From Clostridia bacterium (lineage in GTDB: Bacteria; Bacillota; Clostridia; TANB77; CAG-508): a stretch of DNA of 19,310 nucleotides. The stretch spans positions 1 to 19,310 of the forward strand of contig JAAVZQ010000063.1 in the NCBI GenBank assembly GCA_022791735.1, read 5' to 3'. Below are positions 1-8,572 of this stretch, piece after piece. Position 1 is the stretch's first letter, and the number at the start of each line of letters is the position of its first letter. The notes beneath the pieces were generated by a model, which ran no database searches, was not told where the DNA came from, and saw only the letters and a program-made list of their open reading frames with translations. The position numbers and the translations under genes were made by a program.

Positions 1-430
1 CCTTTTCGATATATTCTGTATAGATTATATCTTTTTTATTTTTATAATTACTACTTAAAGAATAAGTATCTTTAGTATTTTTACCTATTTTTTGGTTACT
101 ATCATTTCTTCTGTATACTGTAAATTCTACATCTACATAATAGTCCATATATTCTAAATCATCTGAATATTCTCCAAATTCTACTTCATATCTTCTATTA
201 TTATCTATTGCTTTATTTAGTACACTTATTATATCTGTACCATACATTATTTTTTTGTTATATGCTGTAAAACTTTTATTAAAGTCCTCTAACTCTTTTT
301 GCTGTGTATCTGTTGTTGCCTCTCCTACTAAATCTCCTGTTTGATTAAAAACAAAGTAGAATATAGATATTGTAATAATTGCAATTAAAATTCCTCCTGC
401 CATAAGTATTGCTTTTGTTGCATTTTCCAT
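1..430 (-). CDS. Pilin-like membrane protein at the end of the tad operon (partial)
   Basis: This open frame starts at an ATG at 430 behind a strong AAAGGAGGG ribosome binding site and runs off the window edge, so only about 143 residues are visible. The N-terminus (MENATKAILMAGG) leads directly into one hydrophobic segment at about residues 8-28, followed by a soluble, acidic, Tyr-rich region. A short N-terminus, one membrane helix and an extracytoplasmic domain are the shape of pilin-like or pseudopilin subunits. It follows the TadB/TadC gene by 17 bases, so it probably belongs to the same transcript. I do not recognise a named family. A role as a structural or minor subunit of the Tad pilus is inferred from position and topology only. 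It contains no in-frame CGG. Confidence 0.6.
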   Translation of the reverse strand, partial: MENATKAILMAGGILIAIITISIFYFVFNQTGDLVGEATTDTQQKELEDFNKSFTAYNKKIMYGTDIISVLNKAIDNNRRYEVEFGEYSDDLEYMDYYVDVEFTVYRRNDSNQKIGKNTKDTYSLSSNYKNKKDIIYTEYIEK

Positions 431-446
431 ATTCTACCCTCCTTTA

Positions 447-2519
447 CTACATCATAGTTCCCATTGTGCTGAATGATGATGTCATACTCATTATACCAAT
501 TGCAACAAGTGGTACAATTAGGTATCCAACAAATAGTGTAACCATTGGTGCAAATCCTATTACCTTTCCAATCATTCCTTTTCTTGAAATTAATCTTTCA
601 TTTGAGTCTTTTCTCTTTTCTTGGTAATATCCTCTTTCTGTATCTAGTTCGTCAAAAGCTTCCCTTATTGGAATTCTTTCAACCGCTGCTTGCATACTTT
701 CTACTATTGTAATTAATGGCTGATATGATATATCATTTTTTAATTCATCTAAAGCTTCCCAAGCTCCTGCCTCATAGTTATTTACACACTTTGTGATTGG
801 TTCTTTAAATATGTTTGCATATCTTTCTAGCCATTCAAGTATCATTTCTACATTTACTCTTTCAATCTTCATAAGCATTAGTATGATTGTCTGATATTGC
901 ATAACTTCATCTTCCATTTCAAGTTGTCTTAACTTCTTTTGGAAATGTAAAATCCAAGTTGGTGCCATATATGCTGCTGTACAGAATACTAATGCAATAA
1001 GTACTTCAAACCATTTTATATATTCACTATTAATTGTTTGCAATTTTGTATAAATTCTGCTTACTGCTGTATTTATATCTTCATCTGTTGCAGTTTTAAA
1101 ATCAGCAGAATATTTTACTTTCAATCTTATATCATTTTCTGTAACTCCACTTTGTCCTCTAAACATATCTAAGAATTTATTGTCTAGTTCTGTTGTTTTC
1201 ATTGCCTCTTTTTCTTGTTTTCCAGACATAGATATTAAATCATAGTCATTTGTTGGCGAAGTATATATGTAATTTATTGAAACTTTATGTAACTGGTTCA
1301 TTAAAAATAGTGATACAAAAAATACAACTACAACTAGGCATAATTTTGTTACATACATCCATTCCATTTTTTGCTTAGATGCTGCATCTTTAAAAAGTTT
1401 TGTAAGTGTTCTATATTGCTTTGTTCCTTTTTTTGGTATAAATAAATCTACAAATTTTTTAATAGGCTTTTTGCTATATAATTTTTGTTGCCACGGGTTT
1501 TGCGAGTTAGTCACATTACTATTACTTGTCGTATCTTTTACTTTTCTAACTAGTAGATAACATATTAAAGTTAAAACTACTATTAATATTTGCATAACTA
1601 GTCCTAGCTTTCCATTATAAAAGCTAGTTGTAAAACTAAAGTTAGCTATTGCCCAATTTTTTAACATTTCTATAAATAATACTGGTAATACCGCTATAAT
1701 CGATAAACTTTGGAACACATAGTCTAGTTTATCTCTTTTTAATATTTCTATTTGCATTTCTTCTGTGATGTTATTCAAGTTCTTTAAATAAAGTGATGCA
1801 CCTTCTGGTGTTTTTCTATCTCCAAATTCACGTGTTAAATATGAAATACCTGCAAATTCTTTTAAATAGCTATTTGGAGCTACATCATAATATTTTTCTA
1901 GTTCTTCTTCTGGATCGTCTGATATAAGTATGTCATATATTTTCTCACCTTGTCTTGATACCTCTAATTCATCATTTTGTGATACTTCATATATCGCTTC
2001 TTCTACCATGTTAAATTCATGGTAAGCATGTCTTATTTCTGAAAAGAATTCTACTTGTTGTTTTAAAAGTTTATTATCAAGTTTTCCTGCCATACCGTCT
2101 ATAACTGTGTCTATCATAAATACTTCAAATATTAAAAGTATTCCAAGTAGTAATGGATTTGTCCTTGCAAATAGAATAATTAGTATTGTAAGTGGTACAA
2201 CTATAAGTAATGCTTTTGTAATTATTGATGATGCTTGTCTTCTTGTTTTATACTCATCTTCTATATTTATTATTTCTAGCTTTCTTCTTAATTTAAGTAA
2301 GTATCTTTTTACTCCAGGTATTTTTGTATATATTACATAGAGCTTTTGATATAATACTTCTGATGAATATTTACTTGCTTCTGTTCCTTTTCTTAGTTCT
2401 CTTGCGTATTTTCTTTCGCCCTTATTAAGTGCTTTATTAATTAATACATAGGCAATAATTAATATGAACAATACTGCCACTGAACCGCCCATTATATATA
2501 TCATAATATTATTTGACAT
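447..2519 (-). CDS. TadB/TadC-like fused inner-membrane platform protein of a Tad pilus system
   Basis: This 690-residue membrane protein has two type II secretion F-like halves. The first (about residues 90-330) has a membrane pair, a cytoplasmic helical domain and further membrane helices. The second (about 375-690) repeats that plan and ends with TadC-like text (MAPTWILHFQKKLRQLEMED, then ERVNVEMILEWLERYANIF) and a final helix pair. In classical tad loci TadB and TadC are separate proteins of about 300 residues. Here they appear fused, with extra membrane helices near 10-30 and 400-420. The family forms the inner-membrane platform on which the CpaF/TadA ATPase drives pilin assembly, and cpaF lies immediately upstream. 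A GGAGGTG site precedes the ATG. No in-frame CGG occurs in this long gene, so it reads without interruption. Confidence 0.82.
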   Translation of the reverse strand: MSNNIMIYIMGGSVAVLFILIIAYVLINKALNKGERKYARELRKGTEASKYSSEVLYQKLYVIYTKIPGVKRYLLKLRRKLEIINIEDEYKTRRQASSIITKALLIVVPLTILIILFARTNPLLLGILLIFEVFMIDTVIDGMAGKLDNKLLKQQVEFFSEIRHAYHEFNMVEEAIYEVSQNDELEVSRQGEKIYDILISDDPEEELEKYYDVAPNSYLKEFAGISYLTREFGDRKTPEGASLYLKNLNNITEEMQIEILKRDKLDYVFQSLSIIAVLPVLFIEMLKNWAIANFSFTTSFYNGKLGLVMQILIVVLTLICYLLVRKVKDTTSNSNVTNSQNPWQQKLYSKKPIKKFVDLFIPKKGTKQYRTLTKLFKDAASKQKMEWMYVTKLCLVVVVFFVSLFLMNQLHKVSINYIYTSPTNDYDLISMSGKQEKEAMKTTELDNKFLDMFRGQSGVTENDIRLKVKYSADFKTATDEDINTAVSRIYTKLQTINSEYIKWFEVLIALVFCTAAYMAPTWILHFQKKLRQLEMEDEVMQYQTIILMLMKIERVNVEMILEWLERYANIFKEPITKCVNNYEAGAWEALDELKNDISYQPLITIVESMQAAVERIPIREAFDELDTERGYYQEKRKDSNERLISRKGMIGKVIGFAPMVTLFVGYLIVPLVAIGIMSMTSSFSTMGTMM

Positions 2520-2565
2520 GGATTAGTAAAGCACCTCCCTTTTCTTAAGATTAGTTTTTATATTT

Positions 2566-4546
2566 CTATTTTGTTTTTGTAGTCTTTTTTGCTCTAGCTT
2601 TTGTTTCTTTTTCTGTTTTCTTTGGTTTTGATATTTCTTCTACTCCTGCATATCCGTCTTTAATTTTAACTCCCCAATGTTCTTCAACAAATCTATCAAA
2701 CCCTTCAATATCAGAATCGTCCATATTGTTTCTCATTTCAATTAGGTTGCTATCTGATATTTTATTTGTTATTACATAGCTATCGTCTACATATTCTAGG
2801 ATATTTACATATTTATATGTTTCTCTATCTGTTATTTTTCCAAAATAACGTGTTGCATTATCCATGAATTTATCAAGTTTTCCTTCAAGTGTTTTTTCAT
2901 TTCTATGGTCATATGTATAGTCATTTTTAGCTTCTATTGGAATACATTCTGTTATTCTCTCTATATATCTTCTACCTCTAAAGTCTTTTACTAAGTGTAT
3001 ATCGAAGTTTAATACTTGTATAACCTGTTCTTCTGCTGTTTTTTCATCATTGAATACTCCTGTTCTAAGCATTGAGTTTCTAAGTGCTGTAACTAAGTTT
3101 GGAAATGTTTTAGCGTGGTGAGTAAACAATGTAAATTTAGATGCAACTTGGGCTGCTTGTATCATCCAAGATGCTACGGGATCTGTTGCAACCTCTCCGA
3201 ATGATGTTTACAGAACCGTCAGTTTTCTTTTGAACATCTAGTCCTTCCTGTCCTGAAACTGTTTCTGTTTCTCTAAATGATAATATGTTTCTTGTTGGAT
3301 ATATTTTTCTTAAATGAAGCTCGAACGCAGTTTCCTGAACCCTTATGTTCATTGTTTCATATATATTTTCTATCATCGCCATAAGCATTGTTGTTTTACC
3401 ACAACCTTGCTCACCTGTAAGTGAAATAATTCTTGCTCCTTTTACTAAATATTTTAATAAATCAATTGCATCTTCTTTTCCATCATAAGTAATTATCTGC
3501 TCTAGTGTTGCTCTCTTAACATCGAATTTTCTTACGAAGAATGCCCATGTTTCTGACATTGATGGTCTAACTACAACGACACGAGAACCGTCTTTCATTT
3601 CATTGATTTTATATCCATTTGAATCTGATAATTGTCCTGGATTATTATATTTATATATGTTTTGGCATACTCTTTTTAGTTCGCTTTCTGTTCCAAAGCT
3701 TAAGAATGCAAGTCTTATTGATTTTCCTTGGAAGAATATCCATATTGCATCACATGCTCTTGGTACTTTGTTGTCAAGTATTTGGTCTAAATAGTCTCCA
3801 TCTGTTTGTGCAACTTGGCTTAAGAAGCTCTCAGGAAGTCCTGATACACCTCCTGATACACCATCTATATTCATATCTCTTATTTCATCTATACTGCTAT
3901 ATCCTTTATAACTTTGATATATTCTTTGTGTTACTATTTTTAGCTTGTCCTCGTAGTTAAGTAGTATATCTTCTTTTTCATATATATCATCAATTTCTTC
4001 TGGTGTTATAACATAACAAGGTTTTGCTTCTCCTGCAACATATTTTAATGCTGCTAAGTTGTATTTTTTTATTAATTCTGTCAATGCTTCATACCCAAAT
4101 TGCTGTTTATATATGTATATTAATATGTCGAATTTGTCTTGTGATGTAAGAAGTGAAGGTATATCAAATGGAATAGCTTTAGAAATATTAGTTTCATCTG
4201 CCCCATATTCTTTTGAAAGCAAATCAAAAATTAACTCTTTTACATATTTTTTGTCGTTTACATCTCCATATGTACAACCTTTTAGAGCCTTTTTCAATTC
4301 GTACTTTTTATTTTTCCTTCTCCTAAGTTCTTCTTCTGATAATCCTATATCATATAAGTTTATCTTAGTAATTTCATCTAGTCTTCTTCTTACAAACTCC
4401 TCCATTTTCTCTAATGAATAAGTTTTGTCATCTTGTTCTACATCTTCTTCTACTTCTTCATTTTTTCTTGCCTTTAGTACTCTAAATACTAGAAAGCCCG
4501 CTATTGCTAAGACTAGTAATATTGCTAACATGTTAATCATATTCAT
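2566..4546 (-). CDS. cpaF: CpaF/TadA-type secretion ATPase, with one C-GG +1 frameshift site
   Basis: This is the motor ATPase of the Tad pilus. An N-terminal membrane helix (about residues 5-24) is followed by a charged linker, a CpaF N-terminal domain, and a RecA-like core with Walker A GEQGCGKT at about 378-385. The downstream ATPase motif reads VNII, then GEVATDPVASWMIQ, then FTHHAKTF. In the conventional frame the protein ends prematurely after codon 469. Codon 450 is CGG (minus-strand bases 3199-3197). Skipping the C gives GGA GAG GTT and restores the conserved GEVATDP segment and a further 200 residues, for 659 in total. A single continuous product is therefore likely. The ATG at 4546 is preceded by GGAGG. 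The C-terminus is rich in Lys. Its neighbours are two CpaE-like ATPases upstream and the TadB/TadC protein downstream. Confidence 0.85.
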
Positions 4547-4579
4547 TGTCTTTGGATTCCTCCTTCTCTTTAAAGTTTA

Positions 4580-5428
4580 TTAAATCCTCATTTGTAATTC
4601 CTGCATTTTATATACTATTGCATCTGTATCTCTTTTTAATTCTCTAATAAAAAATGCGGTTCTGTCTTCGACATCATCTAGTCTTTTTATTCTTGTATTT
4701 AAGAAAAATTCTGCTGCTGTTCCTTCTTGTACTGCTTCTGCAAAAAGATTTGCATAAGGTACTGTCATTATTTCTTTCTTTTCGCCCATTTCTCTTGAAA
4801 TATTTTTGCTTGAATATTTTGACTTTCTATCATAATTATTGATTAAATACATTATCTTTTTAGCATCAAATAATTCTTTATTTTGCTTAAGTTCATATAT
4901 TTTTTGCATTTCTGATGGTTTTTGTTCCATATTTAGAATTATGATATTTGACATTTTTAGTATTTCTTTAGTTGTTTCATTTTCTAATCCATTATTTAAA
5001 TCCACAAATACTATATCGTAATGTTGTCTTGCAATCATTAATATGTCTTTACAAGAATTATACAATCTATTAAAATCTAAGTCATCACGTTTTTTTGGTG
5101 CTGTAACTACTTCTAATCTATTTTTATAAATAATCTTTGTATAGTTTGGCACCATATCTGGTGATAATCTTTTAGCTAGAACCAATTTTTCCATTCCTTC
5201 AAGCCCTGATTCTAAATCCATTGATTGCTTATTTCCTGTAACTAATCCTACTGTCTTTGCTGTTCCCTCATATCCAAATGCTTTAAGTGCAATTTGATCA
5301 TCATATCTTGTTGTCATAAGCAATGTCTTGTAGTTGTGTTCTGTTCCCATATATGAAGCTATTGCCATTGCAGAGTGTGTTTGACCGATTTTACCTGTAT
5401 TATCATTCCAAAATGTAACAATTACCAT
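4580..5428 (-). CDS. CpaE/MinD-like P-loop ATPase of the tad operon
   Basis: This 282-residue protein begins MVIVTFWNDNTGKIGQTHSA, a deviant form of the ParA/MinD Walker A. The Lys and Thr of GKIGQT are present, but the classical KGGVGKT is not. VFVDLNNG at about residue 143 fits the Walker A-prime/B region, and IIILNMEQKPSEM fits the nucleotide-binding fold. CpaE/TadZ proteins of this superfamily position the Tad machinery at the membrane or pole. The gene starts five bases after the previous gene's stop, with GGAAAGGG as ribosome binding site, so the two are probably translated together. The presence of two such proteins in a row may mean that they form a heterodimer; this is inference. Confidence 0.72.
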   Translation of the reverse strand: MVIVTFWNDNTGKIGQTHSAMAIASYMGTEHNYKTLLMTTRYDDQIALKAFGYEGTAKTVGLVTGNKQSMDLESGLEGMEKLVLAKRLSPDMVPNYTKIIYKNRLEVVTAPKKRDDLDFNRLYNSCKDILMIARQHYDIVFVDLNNGLENETTKEILKMSNIIILNMEQKPSEMQKIYELKQNKELFDAKKIMYLINNYDRKSKYSSKNISREMGEKKEIMTVPYANLFAEAVQEGTAAEFFLNTRIKRLDDVEDRTAFFIRELKRDTDAIVYKMQELQMRI

Positions 5429-5432
5429 ATGT

Positions 5433-6122
5433 CTAATCCCTTTCCATATTCTTAATTATTCTTTTTATTTCCCCTGATGTTATGTCTTCATCAAAAATAT
5501 ATGATATCAAATACATTAAGCTGTTTTTATAATGATCACTTAATTTTTTTATTTTTATCCTTGATATTACTTGGTTTATAACTTCAACACTATAATTTCC
5601 AAGTTCTATTGGGAAACTTATTATTTCCTTGTCCCAAGCTATTTTAGCTCCTAATGTTAGATAGTCTAAGTACTCATTTTCTTCTTTTAATAAATTTTTT
5701 GATATAAGCACTTTGACCATTCTAACTGGCTTTTGGAATATATTTAATATCTCTACACCTTTTTTAAGTGAATATACATCAAATGCTGTTACAAAGCAGT
5801 TTTTGTAGTTTCTTTCAATATCATAATTTGATGCTGCTACTTGGTTATCTACATCAAGTAAAGCTATGTCATAGTCTAGTTTATCTACACCTAGATAATC
5901 TTTAATCATATCCATACTTCTAAAACCTACTGCTACATCAAATCCTTCAAATTCTGTTACATAACTTTGTGTTGGACTTATTGTTGGTATCACATATTTT
6001 GTTTTTTGAAGTGTTGTTGCATCTATTACTAATACTTTTTTGTTTGAAAGTGCTAAAATTCTTGCTATATATAACACTAGATTAAGTTTATCATATCCCC
6101 CTATAAAACCTACTGTTTTCAT
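5433..6122 (-). CDS. CpaE/ParA-like protein without a canonical P-loop
   Basis: This 229-residue protein begins MKTVGFIGGYDKLNLVLYIA and continues with KVLVIDATT at about residues 29-37, the second strand of a ParA/MinD fold. DIALLDVDNQVAAS near residue 84 resembles the Walker B strand. The Walker A loop is degenerate (FIGGYDKLNL lacks the GKT/GKS end), so it may bind nucleotide weakly or not at all. Its neighbour downstream is a longer ATPase of the same general type, suggesting a pair with one active and one regulatory member. The upstream 167-base gap is unusually long for this operon and holds a large palindromic structure. The ribosome binding site is weak. Assignment to the CpaE group rests on fold-like motifs and context. 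Confidence 0.62.
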   Translation of the reverse strand: MKTVGFIGGYDKLNLVLYIARILALSNKKVLVIDATTLQKTKYVIPTISPTQSYVTEFEGFDVAVGFRSMDMIKDYLGVDKLDYDIALLDVDNQVAASNYDIERNYKNCFVTAFDVYSLKKGVEILNIFQKPVRMVKVLISKNLLKEENEYLDYLTLGAKIAWDKEIISFPIELGNYSVEVINQVISRIKIKKLSDHYKNSLMYLISYIFDEDITSGEIKRIIKNMERD

Positions 6123-6173
6123 AAGTTAAAGTACCTATACCTTTCTATATAATATCATGGTTCCTGTTGAAAA

Positions 6174-6279
6174 ATAATTAGATATTTGGCAAGGCGCACG
6201 AGATAAATATTCACAGAGGCGTGCTCCGCACGTTGATGTGAAATTTACCTAAGTAGTAACGCCGCCAAATGCTAATTAT
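6174..6279 (-). repeat. Long imperfect palindrome with nested hairpins between tad genes
   Basis: The outer arms ATAATTAG (6174-6181) and CTAATTAT (6272-6279), then ATTTGGC against GCCAAAT (6264-6270), pair over about 15 bp. Inside lie GGCG/CGCC, a TAAATATTCAC-type stem against GTGAAATTTA, and a terminal CGTGC-TCC-GCACG hairpin (6220-6232). The core is markedly richer in G+C than the surroundings. Read in the operon direction it follows the cpaB-like stop codon and ends in a short T tract, so it could attenuate transcription, stabilise the upstream mRNA or be a miniature mobile repeat. I do not recognise a named RNA family. Confidence 0.6.
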
Positions 6280-6289
6280 CTTTTAACTT

Positions 6290-7180
6290 CTAGTATGTTG
6301 ATAATCCATCCACATATTGTTGTCTAGCTGTTTGCATTTTTTCAATTTCTTTTCCAACGTCTGTTTCTACATTTGTTAATGCTTGGTCTCCATAACCTTG
6401 AAGTGCTTCATTTATTACTGTTCTATGTGATGAAATATCTCTACCATATATCTCTTGTAATGCACTGTAAGCTTCTGTTACGATATTTATATCTCTACTC
6501 ATTAAGTGTCTAACTCTTTCACTTGGTATGTATGTAGTGCTTGATTCTCCTTGCATTCCTGCATCAGCATAAGTTGTAGCATATAATAATGAACCTTCTA
6601 CTACATAGTTTTCTACTATTGCATTACTCATTGTTAGTATTTCTTCTTCTGCAACTTTTATCCAGATTGTATCTGAATTTGCTTGTTCTATCATTTTTTT
6701 AGATAATACTATATAATCTTCTCCAGTTGGTAATCTAAATCTTATATCTACACAATTTCCTTCTTCTAATTGAGTTGGTAGTACAAGCATATTATATTCT
6801 TGTATTCTAACATCTGCTGTGATTGCTTTTCCTTCTATATTTATCATATCTGTTGTAAGAACTGTACCTCTTCTTATTGCTATTTTAGCATTTGATACAT
6901 CGGTTATAAAATTCACAAAATTTTTGTCTGTAATTGCGTTGCTTGGTACATTTTCTGCTCTTACTTCTTGTTTTGCTATTTTTCCGTTTATTACTTCACC
7001 AGATTGTATATCATTATTTACTACATAAACTGATTGGTATACAATTGATGCCTGTTCTTCTTGTATTTTTGATAATTGTAAAATTAAAAATCCTATAATA
7101 AGACCTGTTATTATTAATGTTAAAAACATTCCAAGTAAAAATGATGTTCTTGCTTTTTTTTGCATTGGATTCATTGCCAT
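6290..7180 (-). CDS. CpaB/RcpC-like SAF-domain pilus assembly protein
   Basis: This 296-residue protein has a cytoplasmic start (MAMNPMQKKARTS), one membrane helix at about residues 13-35 and an extracytoplasmic part. The segment VYVVNNDIQSGEVINGKIA and the following text to about residue 115 (AIRRGTVLTTDMI) have the SAF-domain pattern of CpaB/RcpC, periplasmic or cell-wall-side factors of Tad pilus assembly. The second half is less conserved and ends in a charged helix. It is the first gene of the tad operon. AAAGGAGG lies eight to nine bases before the ATG, and a good sigma-A promoter sits about 65 bases further upstream. In many tad loci cpaB is likewise promoter-proximal and precedes the CpaE and CpaF genes, as here. 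Confidence 0.78.
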   Translation of the reverse strand: MAMNPMQKKARTSFLLGMFLTLIITGLIIGFLILQLSKIQEEQASIVYQSVYVVNNDIQSGEVINGKIAKQEVRAENVPSNAITDKNFVNFITDVSNAKIAIRRGTVLTTDMINIEGKAITADVRIQEYNMLVLPTQLEEGNCVDIRFRLPTGEDYIVLSKKMIEQANSDTIWIKVAEEEILTMSNAIVENYVVEGSLLYATTYADAGMQGESSTTYIPSERVRHLMSRDINIVTEAYSALQEIYGRDISSHRTVINEALQGYGDQALTNVETDVGKEIEKMQTARQQYVDGLSTY

Positions 7181-7245
7181 AAGTCTTTTCCTCCTTTGTA
7201 TTCTGCGTATTTTAGTCTTTGAGGCAGAATAATTTATCTTATTTT

Positions 7246-7274
7246 ATTATACAGTATTAAATATAAATATACAA
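7246..7274 (-). promoter_or_regulatory. Sigma-A promoter of the tad operon
   Basis: On the minus strand TTGTAT (7274-7269) and TATAAT (7251-7246) are separated by exactly 17 bases. This places a start point near 7239 and a leader of about 60 bases before the cpaB-like ATG. It is the only strong promoter-like sequence I see between the HAD gene and the operon. Confidence 0.65.
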
Positions 7275-7326
7275 TATTTTTTGTATTTTGTAATATATTT
7301 GTTAATTATTTGTAATATTTTTGTAA

Positions 7327-8206
7327 TCATTGTCTTAATATGTATTTTTCTATCGCTTCTGCTACTCCATTTAAGTCATTTGAACTGACTATTATTTTAT
7401 CTGGATTTTTATTTGCAAGTGCACTATTTCCAATAACGATACCCATTCCTGCATTTTGTATCATTTCCATATCATTTATATTATCACCAATTGCTACAAT
7501 CTCTTTTGTATCAATTTCAAGATATTCTGCAAGCTTTTTCAGCGCATTCCATTTGTTTACACCATCTTTTGTTATTTCTGTATAATAGTAGTTTATTTCT
7601 GATATTTCAGTACCTGATTTTATTACTTTTCTGGACATGTTTGAAACTTCTAATGCATTTATTCCCTTTACTTCTGCTATTTTTTTCATTATCCCATTAA
7701 ATATTAATTTGCTTTCATCACTAATCGTAATTTTAGCTACTTGTCCTATATCATTTTCTTCAATATATTTAGATATATCTTCTACTATGTTTATATTTGT
7801 AGTTCGCTTTTCTGATTTTTTGCTATTTTCATAATAATAATACATCAAGTTATAGTTTAATTTTTTAGACAATATGTATTTTTCAGTATTGATTGTGTAA
7901 TATATATTATTTTCGTCACAAATTTTTACTAATTTTTTGACTTTTTCAATGTCTATACATTCATTACTTACTATTTTTTCTTTTTTTAAATCATATGCTA
8001 TTGCACCATTTCCGACAGATTACATAATTATCTGATTCTATTTCCTTTGCAATTTCTTTTACTGAACTAAACATTCTTCCCGATGTAAGTACAATTTCTA
8101 TCCCATTTTGCTTTGCTTGTTTTATAGCTTCTTTATTTTCATTTGATATATCTCCATATGAATTTAATAATGTACCATCTAAATCTATTGCTACTAATTT
8201 ATACAT
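7327..8206 (-). CDS. Cof-type HAD-IIB sugar-phosphate/nucleotide phosphatase, with one C-GG +1 frameshift site
   Basis: This is a haloacid dehalogenase phosphatase. The nucleophile motif DLDGTLL gives Asp8 and Asp10, motif II is LTSGR at about residues 41-45, and the late motif is GDNINDMEM. The cap is the alpha/beta C2B type. In the conventional frame the protein stops shortly after codon 65, which is CGG (8014-8012), following the text NYVIC. Skipping the C gives GGA AAT GGT GCA (GNGAIAYD), the normal continuation of Cof proteins, and a 292-residue product. An AAAGGA ribosome binding site precedes the ATG at 8206. Such enzymes dephosphorylate small sugar phosphates or cofactors; the substrate cannot be read from sequence. 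It lies between the tad operon and the split SASP gene and is probably transcribed alone. Confidence 0.85.
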
Positions 8207-8317
8207 TTATACTCTATTCCTTTCTCATTGGTTTGCTTTCTCATTATATATTAATCTATTTTTTTAATCAATATTTTTTTGACAAAATTTTCTTGTTTTA
8301 TTTTTGTATTTTTCGTG

Positions 8318-8354
8318 CATTATATATATTGAAAAACGAATTACTTTGTTTTTC
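8318..8354 (+). promoter_or_regulatory. Possible sporulation -10 element and leader hairpin upstream of the SASP gene
   Basis: CATTATA (8318-8324) fits the CATNHTA form of sigma-G -10 elements, but I see no convincing -35 at the right distance. A hairpin GAAAAAC/GTTTTTC (8331-8354) follows and would lie in the leader. SASP genes are forespore sigma-G genes in the families studied, so a promoter here is expected; the assignment is weak. Confidence 0.3.
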
Positions 8355-8398
8355 AAATGATTATGGTAATATTTTTGACTTGGAGGTGAATTAATATT

Positions 8399-8572
8399 AT
8401 GGCAACATCAAACAATAATAGAAAAGTAGTTCCAGAAGCTATGGACGCTTTAGATAAGTTCAAATATGAAGTAGCTAGTGATATTGCTGTCAAAAATATA
8501 TTTGAACGCAATTATCTACTAGCTACTGTTTATTTATGCTATTTTTTTGTTAACTTCTTTCATTTCGTTTAG
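8399..8572 (+). pseudogene. 5' part of an alpha/beta-type SASP gene, interrupted by the recombinase element
   Basis: The ATG at 8399 follows a strong GGAGGTGA site. The first 27 codons read as a typical alpha/beta SASP start, with VVPEAMDALDKFKYEVAS being the N-terminal family motif. The family should continue EIGV or EVGV and then NL..GYNGD..SR..G.IGG, but here the text changes to DIAVKNIFERNYL and a stop at 8570-8572, giving a meaningless 57-residue product. The change coincides with the left end of the element at 8480-8482. The missing 3' part lies intact at 13666-13789. In sporulating Firmicutes these proteins coat forespore DNA and are degraded by the GPR protease at germination. As integrated, this copy cannot make a functional protein. 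Confidence 0.9.
8471..8503 (+). repeat. attL junction of the integrated element
   Basis: The host-derived left half (GTAGCTAGTGA) ends at the GA dinucleotide 8480-8481. The element half contains the 15-base arm GTCAAAAATATATTT at 8489-8503. The reverse complement of this arm is present at the other end, 13642-13656. Placed in the circular form, the two arms flank the GA with seven bases on each side, so the dinucleotide is the exact centre of a 46-bp attP. The same GA occurs at 13664-13665. Confidence 0.85.

Noticed and set aside
8399..8572. The 57-residue frame starting as a SASP taken as a complete small gene
   Set aside because: The second half has no SASP motifs and is made of element sequence after the attL core.
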